Below are positions 11,624 through 22,458 of a stretch of 39,970 bases of DNA, one piece after another; positions within the stretch are counted from its first letter, which is position 1; each line of letters opens with the position of its first letter. The notes below the pieces were generated by a model, which was not told where the DNA came from, did no database searches, and saw nothing but the letters and a program-made list of their open reading frames with translations. Made by a program: the position numbers and the translations under genes. The stretch is from Klebsormidium nitens (taxonomy: Eukaryota; Streptophyta; Klebsormidiophyceae; Klebsormidiales; Klebsormidiaceae), in NCBI GenBank assembly GCA_000708835.1, contig DF237684.1, positions 1 to 39,970 on the forward strand, in the 5' to 3' direction.

Positions 11624-13688
11624 AGCTTACATGACGCGCACTGGGAGCTTTCGCTTATGTGGCAACAAGCAAGAGGGCGGACACTTGGGAAGGATGGTCG
11701 TGCGTGGAGCTTCCTTGGAGGTAACAAGAAGGGAGAATTCTTGTTTCTTTAAGGGAACTCGATGATAACATGATTAAACGACTCTCGCCTTGTTCAATTG
11801 CGTCGGAGCTCGTTGCCTTCTTGGGGAGTTGCCTTAGTGTGTCGAAAGATTTTGGGAGGTGGGACGTCGTTTGAGATGAGCGCTTTTGAAAAAGGCAGTG
11901 TTATTTGTGATACTCTATCGTGGTCAGGACCTGGACATTCGCACAAACACAGGCCGCACTTTCTGTCCCCTTCCGTCCCAATTGTTAGCTGAATGTCGGC
12001 AGGAGACGAAAGAGACGCTTGTCTGCCTCTTGCAATCACCCGAGGTTTTTGAAAGCGGAGACTATTGACTTTTCGAATCAGGCTCTTTTCACCCAAGTGG
12101 AAAGCCAGCTTCTATCTCCTCGTTGCAGGCAACCCGTCCCATCAAGGAGAATGTTTGACAGTCAACGTCTAGCGTCTATCGAGACTATCTCTGCGTCTCC
12201 CCCGTCTGTGCCAGTCAAAGGCGCCCTCTCATACCCGCTTAGCAACCAGGAGGACGCCCTTTGAAATTCCAGCCCTTCAATTGCAACGAAGGTTCCCCGG
12301 GAGCGAGTGACGAAGTGATGAGCAGTACTCGCGCCCTGAGACACGTGTTCCTTTGCGGCCACCTCAGAAGCCAACAAAAGGAGAGCCGGGCTTTTGGCGC
12401 TTCTTTCGCATATGTCGTTATTCAGTCTCATATGATGCGCGGCATGCGGGGCGCTGCATCGCCGCATGTCCAATGAATGCAATTTATTTCTGGTGTTTAC
12501 ATTGAGGACTCATGGCTGGCAGGTTCTCAGTATTCACATGTAGTGACGTCATGCCACGCAATCATATTCTCCGACCATATATTGACCCGTCACGCAGAGG
12601 GGCATCTCATGAGGCGGCGTGACCTTGATCTGCTGCAGTTCTTGAAAGGTAACCAGATACCGGTTCGCATAAACGGCTCAGTGCAGTTCATTCATGTAAT
12701 ACAAGCGTGGTCAAGGATCAACCTGTGGAAAATACTATCAGCCTAGCATGTCCCAGGTTGTAACTTGCATGCTATATGCGAATTGTAGCACTTCATTATG
12801 TAAGCTGAACTGAGCACATGCAATGCACATGCTTTCCTGCAAGGTGGAGGGCTATCACTCGCTACCTTTAGCTAGGAACACGCGGGCGCAGACTGACTAT
12901 CTTTGGCACAAGCTGCATTTCTTCGAAAAGGACTTGACTGTGCGTCATAGACCGAGATCTCTAATGACGGACAGACCGATCATTCTACTTGTGCAACCCA
13001 GGTAACGAGCTTGTCAATCCGTCATGTTCCAACATAAAACTTTCCCCATTTGTAATCAATTGGGCCCTGACAACCAGGCTAGAAGTACAATCTTGTCCTC
13101 TGCGTTATTGTTGCTCGACAGTGTGGACATTTGTTGAGAGATGGCGCACAGCCTGCACACGTCTACAAAGACAGGAAGAAGCATGGGTTCGGGAAATACT
13201 TTTGGTTGCGGAGGTGAGATGGATGGGTAGAACGTCTGACATGCACAGATCCAACGGACCACTCCAGTCAATCACAACTTCCTGGAGCATCGAATTGTGG
13301 AGTGAAGCACAGCCCACCAGATCTCGATAAGGGTAACAGTCTCTACTCTGTAATTCAAGTTGAGCTGATTTTCTCACTGCTTCCATAGGAGTTTGAACAG
13401 CACTCTCAGTGCGTTTGACGCCGGAGATTGTATGCGATGAGTGCCACTGAGCTCGCGCGGCGTTTGGGAACGAATGAGCCTTGAAAGCATTGCCCACAAT
13501 CGCAGCAACAGTCGTCTTAGATTGCAACTGTTCGTTTGAACATCCTTACCATATGCCCACACTGGAAGCTCATGTTGGCAACCTCAGAGAAGCAGATGCA
13601 GCAAGTCTGCAGAGAGCATCGTGAGAAGGCCGTAAGTCAACTAAGCTAAGCTACCCCTCAGCCGTTGTCAAATTTCGCTACAATGACC
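11624..13688. other. Intergenic stretch without recognised gene
   Basis: Frames of up to about 140 residues occur on both strands, but none shows family motifs, splice-consistent neighbours or sensible composition. The right part lies downstream of the minus-strand PAN-domain gene and probably includes its 3' untranslated region. Confidence 0.5.
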
Positions 13689-16600
13689 TCATGCTCTCTT
13701 TTGTTTGAAGAGTCCATATCGAACCAGAGTTGCCTCATCGACTCGTGCACCTAGCTGGCAAGGAAGCGTTCTGAATGACGAGTCAACGGCCCCTTCTCAC
13801 TGACTCTGGAAAAAATCGTCAGAATCTCATTCGAGGCTCCTTTCCGGGCATACTTGCTTACATAGCTCTTCTTGATCACTTCACAAGGGAGTTAAATTGG
13901 ACGAAATCAACGTGCAAAGTTTTCGCTTGGTGAGAATAAGATGCCAGACGAAGTGCGCCTTCAATCGGTACATGTGAGAGCGGTCTTTAAAAGCGATGGC
14001 AAGCAACTCACGTTCTCTATCCGGCCGTCGCTTGCAGTGCTCCTCCTTCGAAGGGGCCTGTTTCTGTCTCCCCCATCTTCGCTTAGCCCTGCTTCCATGC
14101 GGGGGCCACCACCGGGTCGATCGTCTAAGGGTTCCGACATCCTGAACGCTGGGTTCTGGTCGCGCCAATCCACACTGCCTGGCACTTCCGGCGCAGAAGG
14201 CAAGGTTTGTGCACTGTCTTGCGCTGACGTTTGCGTGGGGACTGCATCCTCGAAAGGCGAGCCACCTTCGGGACTGCGAATCAGACCGGCCGGTAGAGTC
14301 TGCTCCACGTGAGAGACCAGCTTGCGCCTGCAGAGGGCACGTGCGAATAGAACTCAGTCGGACGAGGAGCAGCATAGGAGATGTTGCATGCGAAGAGATG
14401 AGACGCTCCATTGCGTCACAGGAGGATAACCTTTACTGAAGCATCATCTCTTCCTCATGGACTGCCTCCCTCGAAGGACAGGCATAGCTATACACACTGA
14501 TGCTTATAAGCAGCTCGTCGTGGGTGCCACTCAAGTCTGTAAACGCTCTCATGTCGCCTGCTCTGCACTCGGCTCTACGGGCAAGTCTCACCGGTAGTCC
14601 TCCTCTAAGAGCTTGTGCAAGACGAATTCAAGCAGCTTCTGGTCCGTCAAGCCGAGTACTTCCGCTACTGTTGCAAGCCACGATGACACGGAGGGCTGGC
14701 TATCTCCCACAGCAAAATCGGCCGAGAAATCGGCCCTGAGCTTGTCAGCAATCGTTCCAGCTAGGATTGCCTTGTCGCGCTTCCGTAGGCACAGGCTCTG
14801 TGGGGAGAAAAGACTGCATCGCAAAATTTCTTATGAACATTCCAGGTGCCGTAGGCTTCACGGCCGGCACCTCCAATGCCGCACTTATGCCGTTTGACTG
14901 CCGCACACGTGCCGCATGGTGCCGCACCGTGCCCGTATTGCCGCAACAGCTGCCGCATGATGCGGGCATTGCATATGGTTGTCGGACGCTATCACGTCCG
15001 CGCCGTAGTTGGTGCCGGGCATGTTGTTGTGCGGCAGCCAATAGCCGTGCCGGCATGGTTGGCTGCCGTGACGGCTGGGAATGTGCCGCGTACAGTGCCG
15101 ATACCCTCTTGTGCCATAGCCGTGCCAGCATGGCCGGCTGCCGTGACGGTTGGGAACGTGCCGCGTACAGTGCCGGCACCGTCTCACAAGAGACCCCAGG
15201 TAGTAAAAAAGATGTGGAGCCAAAAAAAAATTCGAAGAAGCTTACCAGCGCGCACTTTACGATAGACAGGCCAATAGCGCTTCGCATCGTAAACTGTGCG
15301 CCAGCCGTACAAACCGAGAAAAGGAGCCTGCCGCATGTGAGANNNNNNNNNNNNNNNNNNNNNNNNNNNNNNNNNNNNNNNNNNNNNNNNNNNNNNNNNN
15401 NNNNNNNNNNNNNNNNNNNNNNNNNNNNNNNNNNNNNNNNNNNNNNNNNNNNNNNNNNNNNNNNNNNNNNNNNNNNNNNNNNNNNNNNNNNNNNNNNNNN
15501 NNNNNNNNNNNNNNNNNNNNNNNNNNNNNNNNNNNNNNNNNNNNNNNNNNNNNNNNNNNNNNNNNNNNNNNNNNNNNNNNNNNNNNNNNNNNNNNNNNNN
15601 NNNNNNNNNNNNNNNNNNNNNNNNNNNNNNNNNNNNNNNNNNNNNNNNNNNNNNNNNNNNNNNNNNNNNNNNNNNNNNNNNNNNNNNNNNNNNNNNNNNN
15701 NNNNNNNNNNNNNNNNNNNNNNNNNNNNNNNNNNNNNNNNNNNNNNNNNNNNNNNNNNNNNNNNNNNNNNNNNNNNNNNNNNNNNNNNNNNNNNNNNNNN
15801 NNNNNNNNNNNNNNNNNNNNNNNNNNNNNNNNNNNNNNNNNNNNNNNNNNNNNNNNNNNNNNNNNNNNCCCGCGTGTTGTGTCGCCAACCGGTCTTCTTT
15901 CAGTACAGTTCCGCGGTCGGTCCGGACGGTGCCGCACGGTCCATATACCTACGGTGTATGGTACATACCTACTTAGCCTACGGTATGTACCGTCCGGGCA
16001 ATCTGCTGGAAATTGAGCAATCCGCCGTCGATGATCGAATCGACGGTCGGAGTTAAAATGTCGGGCCTACCTAGATTCAAATTCAAAATTCGACGGTCAA
16101 CCACTCGGACTCACTCAGTGTACCTAGCCTAAACGCCTAGACTCGTCAGACTTAGATTCGACACATTGTAGCTGTAATTGGTCGCTAGCTAGGTAAGCCA
16201 TTGGGCGCCGCCTTGAAGAGCGCCATGGCGCAAGTCGTTTCAATCCACCTTTAGACTTTCGCGCAGTGCCACCCCGCAACGGCGTAGATTGCCCAGGTGC
16301 GTCGACAGAGGATTGGAGCACGTGCGGCGGGATTGCGGAAGGCCTGCGTGATGGATTAAGGAAGACAACAATCGAGGGTGAGACACAAGCCATACAAACC
16401 ATACTAGCTCGAACCAATTGATGCACTGATTGCTGTAATGAACTTTGTATGCAAAGCTGTGCAAGATTTGCCAAGCTGTGTAAGAGTTGCCATTTATCCT
16501 CTTTGTCAAGATTGCAACATCTGCTTATAGAAGTGTCTTTCACAAAGCAGAGTTGCAACTCGATTATAACTTGGGTTGTTGCAATTGATCACTTTGATTG

Positions 16601-19600
16601 CTTATATATTGACTGCCAATAATTGTACATTGCAGGACAACCATTGCCAATTGTAGACCTGCGTGAGGGATTAAGGAAGACAACAATCGAGGGTGAGACA
16701 CAAGCTATACAAGCCATACTAGCTCAGACCAATTGATGCACTGATCGCTGTAATGAACTTTGTATGCAAAGTTGTGCAAGATTTGCCAAGCTATGTAAGA
16801 GTTGCCATTTATCCTCTTTGTCAAATTTGCAACCTCTGCTTATAGAAGTGTCTTTCACAAAGCAGAGTTGCAACTCGATGATAACTTGGGTTGTTGCAAT
16901 TGATCACTTTGATTGCTTATATGTTGACTGCCAATGATTGTACATTGCAGGACAACCATTGCCAATTGTAGGCCTGCGTGATGGATTAAGGAAGACAACA
17001 ATCGACGGTGAGACACAAGCCATACAAGCCACACTAGCTCAGACTTGTCAAGCGTTGATGGTAGTATAGATGGATCTCAATAAGTTGATGTCTTGACCAA
17101 CCGGCGCGAGTGTTGGTGTTTTTCAACAAGGTTTGGCTGCTGGCGCATAAGTTACGCTAGCGAGGCATTAAGAAGGTTCCAGCGTAATGTGTGCGCAGGT
17201 AGTGTACTGGTCTAGGCTCCGAAGTATCATGAGGCTAGCTAGACTCAGTGGAAGCACCTAGGCTAGCTAGACTCAGTGAGCAGTAATCAGTGAGTTACCG
17301 AATTTTTCGCCGAAGTTGGACTCGAGAATCAAATTTGATGAGTCGACCGTCCGAGTACTGAAGTTGCGCACATTCTACGCTCACCACCCATTCAAGCATT
17401 CAAGGCTTTCAGCGTAAACTGTGCGCCGTGTGTAACGACGGTATTAAATGCCATGTCGTGCCGTGTCGACGCCGTACACGTAATGAGCAAACCGTACACA
17501 TGCCGTTGCGGCTACATGCCGGCCGAATTCATTGTACCGTGCTGATGCGTGCCTCGGACCCCACAATGCCGTACATGTGCCGGGTAGGTGTGCCGCGCTC
17601 GCCTTGTCGGCACTAGGACGGCTGCCTGGCGGCACCGACACCGCCGGACGGCACATTGCGGCACGTCGATGAGTGCCGGAGCGGCATACCATGACGGCAA
17701 GTGCCGCAACTGCCGCCGGCAGCTTGCGGCACCTGCGCGGCCCCCTCGAAATTTTGCGATGTGAACAAGGTCAAGAATAGGATGGCTGACTCCACTTTCA
17801 CTCCGTTAAACGAACGGGCCGTGGCCAAACAAGAGCCAAGAAGAGATCCTCTGAGATACACAGCTGCTTCAGTTCTGATGGCTTCATTGCACCTTCTGCT
17901 ATCGGATCCCTCTGGGATAGACTCTCAGCTTGAAGTGGCCCCCTTTGTGACGCAAAGGTTCTGAGGTGCCACTTGGAAACCTTCTGCAGCGTACCTCGAT
18001 CTCCTTGGCTCTTCTTGGTCCTTGGGACTCGTCGAAGGCCTTGGACAGCTTCTCGACTTCCTTGGTGTAAGGGAGCCCTTTCGACGACTCGAAATTCCAC
18101 AGATAGAGACCCAGCTCTTTTCGAAGAGCGTCGGCTAAGGGAAACTTCTTTCGATGCTTCCTATACTGCAAGCAGAGATGGCACGTCACGTGATAGCAGA
18201 TATAGGCTCCGGAACGATACATCTACGGCTCCTGATGGTCGTGTCTTCACACCAGCATAATAAGCTCAACATCGAAAGACCTCGCAGATGCAACGTCTCA
18301 TGCGCTTCAGCAGGGGACGTGCGAAGTACTTATCAGTGGTGGTCTACGGAGAGAGCTTCTCTAAGAGGTGGACAAGAAGAAGTGGCGTTGAGCCCATCTC
18401 ATCCTTATGTGCTGGCTGACAAAGGAGAGGAGTAGTGCAGTGACGTCTCGTGCCTTTTAGGCACTCCTCATGGTTGCTCTAAGATCTGGCGCGAGCTTAC
18501 ACTTGTGAGATACGAGTATGCTGTCAGCAGTCCAGAGATCATTGAAAGGGCAGCAGCGCCTCCACCACTCGCGATCGCCCACGTATATTTGAAGACCGAA
18601 GTCGCGGCTTGCTTTACACAGTCTTTGCTTGCAAGATTGGAACTTTGGCTGCAGTCCACTACGCTCCCGTTTGACCCTGCGCCGGTTGAGCCTGCAAGAG
18701 TTGCGTGCATTAATTGGGCACATTCTCCGAGTTTGCGCATATGCAGTTGATAAGTGGATCCAACCATTCCCTTCATTGCAGATGGGTATGGATTTGAAGC
18801 CACAAGCTAGCCGACCCAAAACAGAGTACAAACTGCGAAAAGCCTCTCTGTAGCATATGCCACCAGACTTGGACCCTTGCTCATCAGAACGAAACTGTGG
18901 ACAACAGTTGCAACACGACGCCTGCTTCGTGACAGGAGATTCACTTTAGCTGTCCCGAAGAAGCGGGCCTTTAAGGCAAAGAAGAGGACACGCAAGTCTG
19001 CATGGAAAGAAAAAGCAATCTAAGTTGCTTCGAGCTTCCGTTAGACTTCCCGGAAGGGAGACGAAGTACGAGTGCTTAGCAGTGAACAGTGCACTTTCAC
19101 GCACCTGTGTACGCGACTTGTGGGGGCGCTTGGACGGTGGTCACTTGGTGGGGCCCAAAGATCGACGGCAGGCTGAAGGTCGAGGCCTCGAGGGTGGCGC
19201 TAATATCCGAAACTGTAGCGGCTGACAGAGCCGAGCCCTGTCCGGGAAGTGGTACGGACACTGTTGTGACGATAACGCTCCCCTGCTCCACTCGTGAGAC
19301 CCGGACCTGAATAGGGGAGGCGATCGGCTCGGTGGCGCCCCTTGATGTCTCAGGAGATCAGTAGCATGGCCGGCCGGCTGAAGAAGCAATCTCCACTGTT
19401 GACCGTTCCAAAGTTTGGAACGAAACCTCGACTCTGAGTGCTCTTCAACGGTTGCGAAAGAGGACAAACTCGATTGTTCTCGAGAAGCAAAAGCTGTCGT
19501 TGACTCGGTCACTCTCCTAGTCTGCTGGCTGATAGAAGGACAGAAACGTGTTTCACACTCATGTTGCGTCCCGCTCGTGATGCAGTGAAGCTGGGCACGT

Positions 19601-22458
19601 ACCTGACCCGCTCTAAGCTGGAATGAGTCAGCCAGAGATGCGACGAGCTGCGCTTGCAGGGTGGTGTTGAAAGTGAGCAAGTTGAAGGCAGTGAGCCGGA
19701 GGACTACGGTGAGCGGATACACACAAGGGCACTCCATGTTGACGCCAAGAGTCTGGTCCGAGGGGCACGTGCAAGTGACTGCGAGAGGAAAGGAGGGCTG
19801 GCTGTTGCCGGACATTTCATTCCAAAGGAGCAATCGAAAGCTTCGCGCTCTCTGCACTCAAGGACGCTTGGCTCGACTTGCCTCCAGATATGACAGAGAC
19901 GTGTCTGGCAAATAATCTTCAACCGGTGCCTTGAGGGGTCCCCAGGCTCAAGACCCTGAGGGATTCTCGGGGAATCTCTTAGCTCCGAGTTTTAATGAGG
20001 TCTCTTGGCCATGTCAACCACAGAGGTACGCTCTTTATCCTTGAAGCAAGCTAGCTTTACAGGGAAGGATTTTCGCTGGCAACATAGTCAAGAGACACAC
20101 AAAAGCCCAATTTCGATTGTAAGAAAGGCAAGAGGTTTACCTGTATTGGGAGGCGCACTGGGCTTTGGTGGGCTGAGTGCAAGGGATGGGGAAGGAGATG
20201 GAGCAGGAGTCTCGACTGGGGGCTCTTCCACGGGTGGTGCCGATAATGGTGAGAGGTCCGTTGCATTTGGAGCGTAGGACGGGAGTGGGGAAGGTTGAGG
20301 CCGCACAGATCTAGATGGAGACGGTGAACTTATACGTGAAGAGGTGCTTGGTGAGAGGGAGAACGACGGTGAAGCTTCAAGGGAGGGACTAATTGCAAGA
20401 GAAGTGGAGGGCGAAGGGAGCGGCGAAGGCGACTGCGGACTGGTTTGCGAAGGACTTGGACTTCGTGGTGAAGACGCAGGAGAGGTTTGAGAAGGTGACG
20501 CAACAGGCGATGAGGACATGGATGGATCAGCTTGGAAAGTGGAAAGTGATGGACTTTGAGAGGGAGAGGGGGAAGTGGAGGGGCTAGGGGCCAAGCTTTG
20601 GGCCGGTGGTTGGGAACCTGAGGGCGATGGTGATGCGGATGTTGAAGGGGACGGCGAGAGGCTCTGCAAAGCTGAGGGGCTGAGAGAAGCAGACGGAGAC
20701 GAGGTCATCGATGGAGAGGGGCTCGTTAACGAAGAAGGGGAGGGAGATACTGAGACTGATGGCGATGGAGGTATCGACTGAGCTGGAGATCGGCTTGTCA
20801 TAGGAGAAGGTGAGGGGAAGGGAGTCGAGGAAGGAGATGCAGACCTTGACGGACTTGCCGAGAAAGAAGGCGAGGGCGAAAGGGAGGGGTAGGGGGAGGG
20901 GCTTATCGAAGGTGACGGAGATAAGGACATGGATGGAGAGGGATTGACGGATGAGGACGGAGATACGGAGATCGAAGGCGAAGGAGAGACTGATCGAGAG
21001 GAAGATGGGCTTGGGATCGAAGAAGGAGAAGGCGTCAGCGATGGGGACGGAGAGCTTGCTGGACTTGGTGAGGAGGAAGGAAAAGGCGAGCTCGAGGGAG
21101 AGGGCGACGGGGAAGAAGTTGTGACTGAGAGGGAGACGGAGATGCTGCGAAGAAGGAGAAACAGCCTCAGGTACAAGTACAGCTGTCAGAGAAGATGTTG
21201 GCTGACTTGTTGCTCCTGACAACGAGGTGTAAGGTGCCTTTTCTCAAGCACGAGATCAGAGTGGAAGCAGCTCTACTGGTTCGACGAGGCCACACCAGTG
21301 CCTAGGACCGATACTCGATCAAAGTTGGGTCAGAGTTCGAGAAGAAACGTAGCCACCAAAGCTACATGTCCTCTGAGAGCTGACGCCGTTGGTAATGGAG
21401 TGGGGGAACGAGCTGCTTGTTCAGCCATCGTCCCGGTGTTGGCAGGACCTTGACAGACATACTCACCAGCAAGTCTGAGGTAATAGTTGGTACCCAACGA
21501 GCGCATCAGCCCATGGGAAGGGGCTTGTTGCAAGGAGCAACACAAGTCCGGCCAATAGTTGGACGTCCAGAACGAGAAGCCAATACACGAGCTGAAAGAA
21601 AGGCACAGGTTAGCGCACGCGTCTGCAGAGGGCTGGTAATAACCGACTCTGTCTGATGTACACTCTTGAAGCCCGTCGAGTGCCATTTCGTAATTACCGA
21701 TATAGTCAGCATCCTTGTAGTTTTGGAAGCTGGTTACTCCCGGGAGGCCTGCGGAGAGATGAACTTTGCGCTTGAAGCTAAAGATGCTTCTGAGTCTCCC
21801 TGCCACGGAACTGCCGGGCGCGAAGGTAATATAGCTTTGACCTTGAGTCTGTGGCTACCGATCACAAAAGACAAATGATGTCCCCAAGGATCGCAATGTG
21901 CTGACACAGTAAGCTAAAGATCCTGTAAGCAAGAAACGATGTGCAGGTTGTGAAAGACCAGTTCAGCTCGACCTTAGGTGCAGCAGTCACTGGCACTGGC
22001 CAGGTTTCAGTCCTTCTCAATAGTGTTTCTACTATTCGCAAGCTTCCCTAGTTTGCAACTCTGGTAAGCTCACCGGATCTCCGAAGATATAGACTTGCAT
22101 CCGATCCTGTTGTGAAGCCACCGAAGGGCGCTTGCTTCAAGAAGCAGCAGTTAGGCAGGACTGAGTCTCCCGGCCACCACACGAACCCTATGCAAGTATC
22201 GAAATTGAAGCACACGGTCGCACAGCTATCCACAGATTGCTCGACATATCCGTCATCGCCTGGCCGACACCGGGTAGACTCATCCTTCCAAGGAACAGGA
22301 AGGTCCCGTGTGCCCGTAGCATCCGTTCCGTTGTAATAGATGAATCCAGGAGACACCTCTTGTGGCAGATTGCTAGTAGCAGGCTGGACGTTTGCAAGCA
22401 CCAGAACCAAGGCGAGCGCATAAAGCGTCCACCGAGGGACTTTAGTACGACTCTTCAT
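13689..22458 (-). CDS. Single-pass membrane protein: two PAN/Apple domains, Ser-Pro rod, ALE2-like ectodomain
   Basis: Ten exons join in phase: 22458-22074, 21748-21467, 21144-20141, 19778-19603, 19306-19105, 18691-18501, 18165-17995, 14797-14592, 14327-14012 and 13754-13689. The total is about 999 aa. Order: signal peptide (LYALALVLVLANVQPATS), PAN/Apple 1 (about 42-128) and 2 (129-222) with paired Cys such as CIGFVWW...CC, a Ser-Pro rod (223-557), and a domain with CTCPSDQTLG, CPCVYPL and FNTTLQAQLV (558-683). The last resembles the region before the membrane helix of plant ALE2-type receptor kinases. A membrane helix follows (AIASGGGAAALSMISGLL, about 720-745), then the basic stop YRKHRKK and about 250 cytoplasmic residues (KEIESLCLRKRDK, LLEFVLHKLLEEDYRR). 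No kinase motif is present. Exon 3 is one base short of phase. The last exon is the least certain: another acceptor would end the protein after Ser-Gln. PAN domains commonly bind sugar or protein, so a wall-to-membrane sensor or anchor is plausible. Confidence 0.8.
15041..15183. repeat. 75-bp tandem repeat, two copies
   Basis: Copies begin ATAGCCGTGCCRGCATGG at 15041 and 15116. Both continue through a GCTGCCGTGACGG...GTGCCGCGTACAGTGCCG core with scattered substitutions. The array lies near the left end of the element at 14817-17761. Confidence 0.8.
15343..15868. other. Assembly gap (526 N)
   Basis: A run of N. Long open frames crossing it are artefacts. It lies inside the repetitive intronic element, which probably caused the gap. 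Confidence 1.
16343..17045. repeat. 315-bp tandem repeat, about 2.2 copies
   Basis: CCTGCGTGAKGGATTAAGG starts copies at 16343, 16658 and 16973, exactly 315 bp apart each time. The first two copies are complete and nearly identical; the third stops after the CACACTAGCTCAGAC stretch. The unit is AT-richer than its surroundings and has no long frame. Confidence 0.9.
17228..17280. repeat. 18-bp direct repeat
   Basis: GGCTAGCTAGACTCAGTG occurs twice, about 30 bp apart, inside the intronic element. Confidence 0.6.
18811..19023 (+). CDS. Organellar-type ribosomal protein bL32-like ORF nested in an intron
   Basis: The plus-strand frame between a TAG at 18808 and the TAA at 19021-19023 ends in FTLAVPKKRAFKAKKRTRK-SAWKEKAI. 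This matches the N-terminal signature of bacterial and plastid bL32 (AVPKKR...KKR.RK..WK.KA), a small 50S-subunit protein. The preceding Arg-rich stretch (RTKLWTTVATRRLLRDRR) looks like an organelle presequence. There is no ATG in frame. A plausible acceptor CTCTCTGTAG at 18853 suggests the first exon lies upstream, but I cannot place it. The protein is shorter than normal bL32, lacking the part after the WK..A motif. It lies on the opposite strand inside the 413-bp intron 5 (18692-19104) of the PAN-domain gene. It may be a nested gene or a retained fragment. Confidence 0.45.
   Translation, partial: PTQNRVQTAKSLSVAYATRLGPLLIRTKLWTTVATRRLLRDRRFTLAVPKKRAFKAKKRTRKSAWKEKAI
20141..21144 (-). other. 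Ser-Pro rod exon of the PAN-domain gene
   Basis: One exon encodes about 330 residues of SPSPS-type repeats. Such sequences are hydroxyproline-glycosylated rods in algal and plant wall proteins. After the acceptor TTCTTCGCAG the phase-correct frame starts ASPSPSQSQ, then the Ser-Pro pattern jumps to the next frame. The exon is 1,004 nt, one short of a multiple of three, although its borders are both phase 1. Antisense frames here (Gly/Glu/Asp-rich) are shadows. Confidence 0.8.

Larger units (their letters stand above)
14817..17761. mobile_element. 2.9-kb terminal-inverted-repeat element inside an intron
   Basis: CATCGCAAAATTTC at 14817-14830 is exactly inverted at 17748-17761. After a 12-bp unmatched block on each side the match resumes with CAGGTGCCGYARGCT at the same distance from both ends, so this is a real terminal pair. 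The interior is rich in TGCCG/GCCGCAC words, holds 75-bp and 315-bp tandem repeats and an N gap, and shows no transposase. I see no clear target duplication. The element lies wholly in intron 7 of the PAN-domain gene, and its left end is only 19 bp from the acceptor of the next exon. Confidence 0.65.

Noticed and set aside
13105-13527. Minus-strand 140-codon frame, possible retroelement pol fragment
   Set aside because: I could not place any catalytic motif of integrase, reverse transcriptase or protease.
14767-16056. 429-codon plus-strand frame
   Set aside because: Most of it is the N gap; the rest is TGCCG-rich repeat DNA of the intronic element.
18505-18750. Plus-strand 81-codon frame as first exon of the bL32-like gene
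   Set aside because: It lies opposite exon 6 of the PAN-domain gene, which fits phase on both sides, and has no donor leading to the bL32 frame.
20575-21219. Plus-strand Gly/Glu/Asp-rich frames opposite the Ser-Pro exon
   Set aside because: They are the antisense of TCNCCN repeats; the minus frame has the signal peptide, splice sites and domains.
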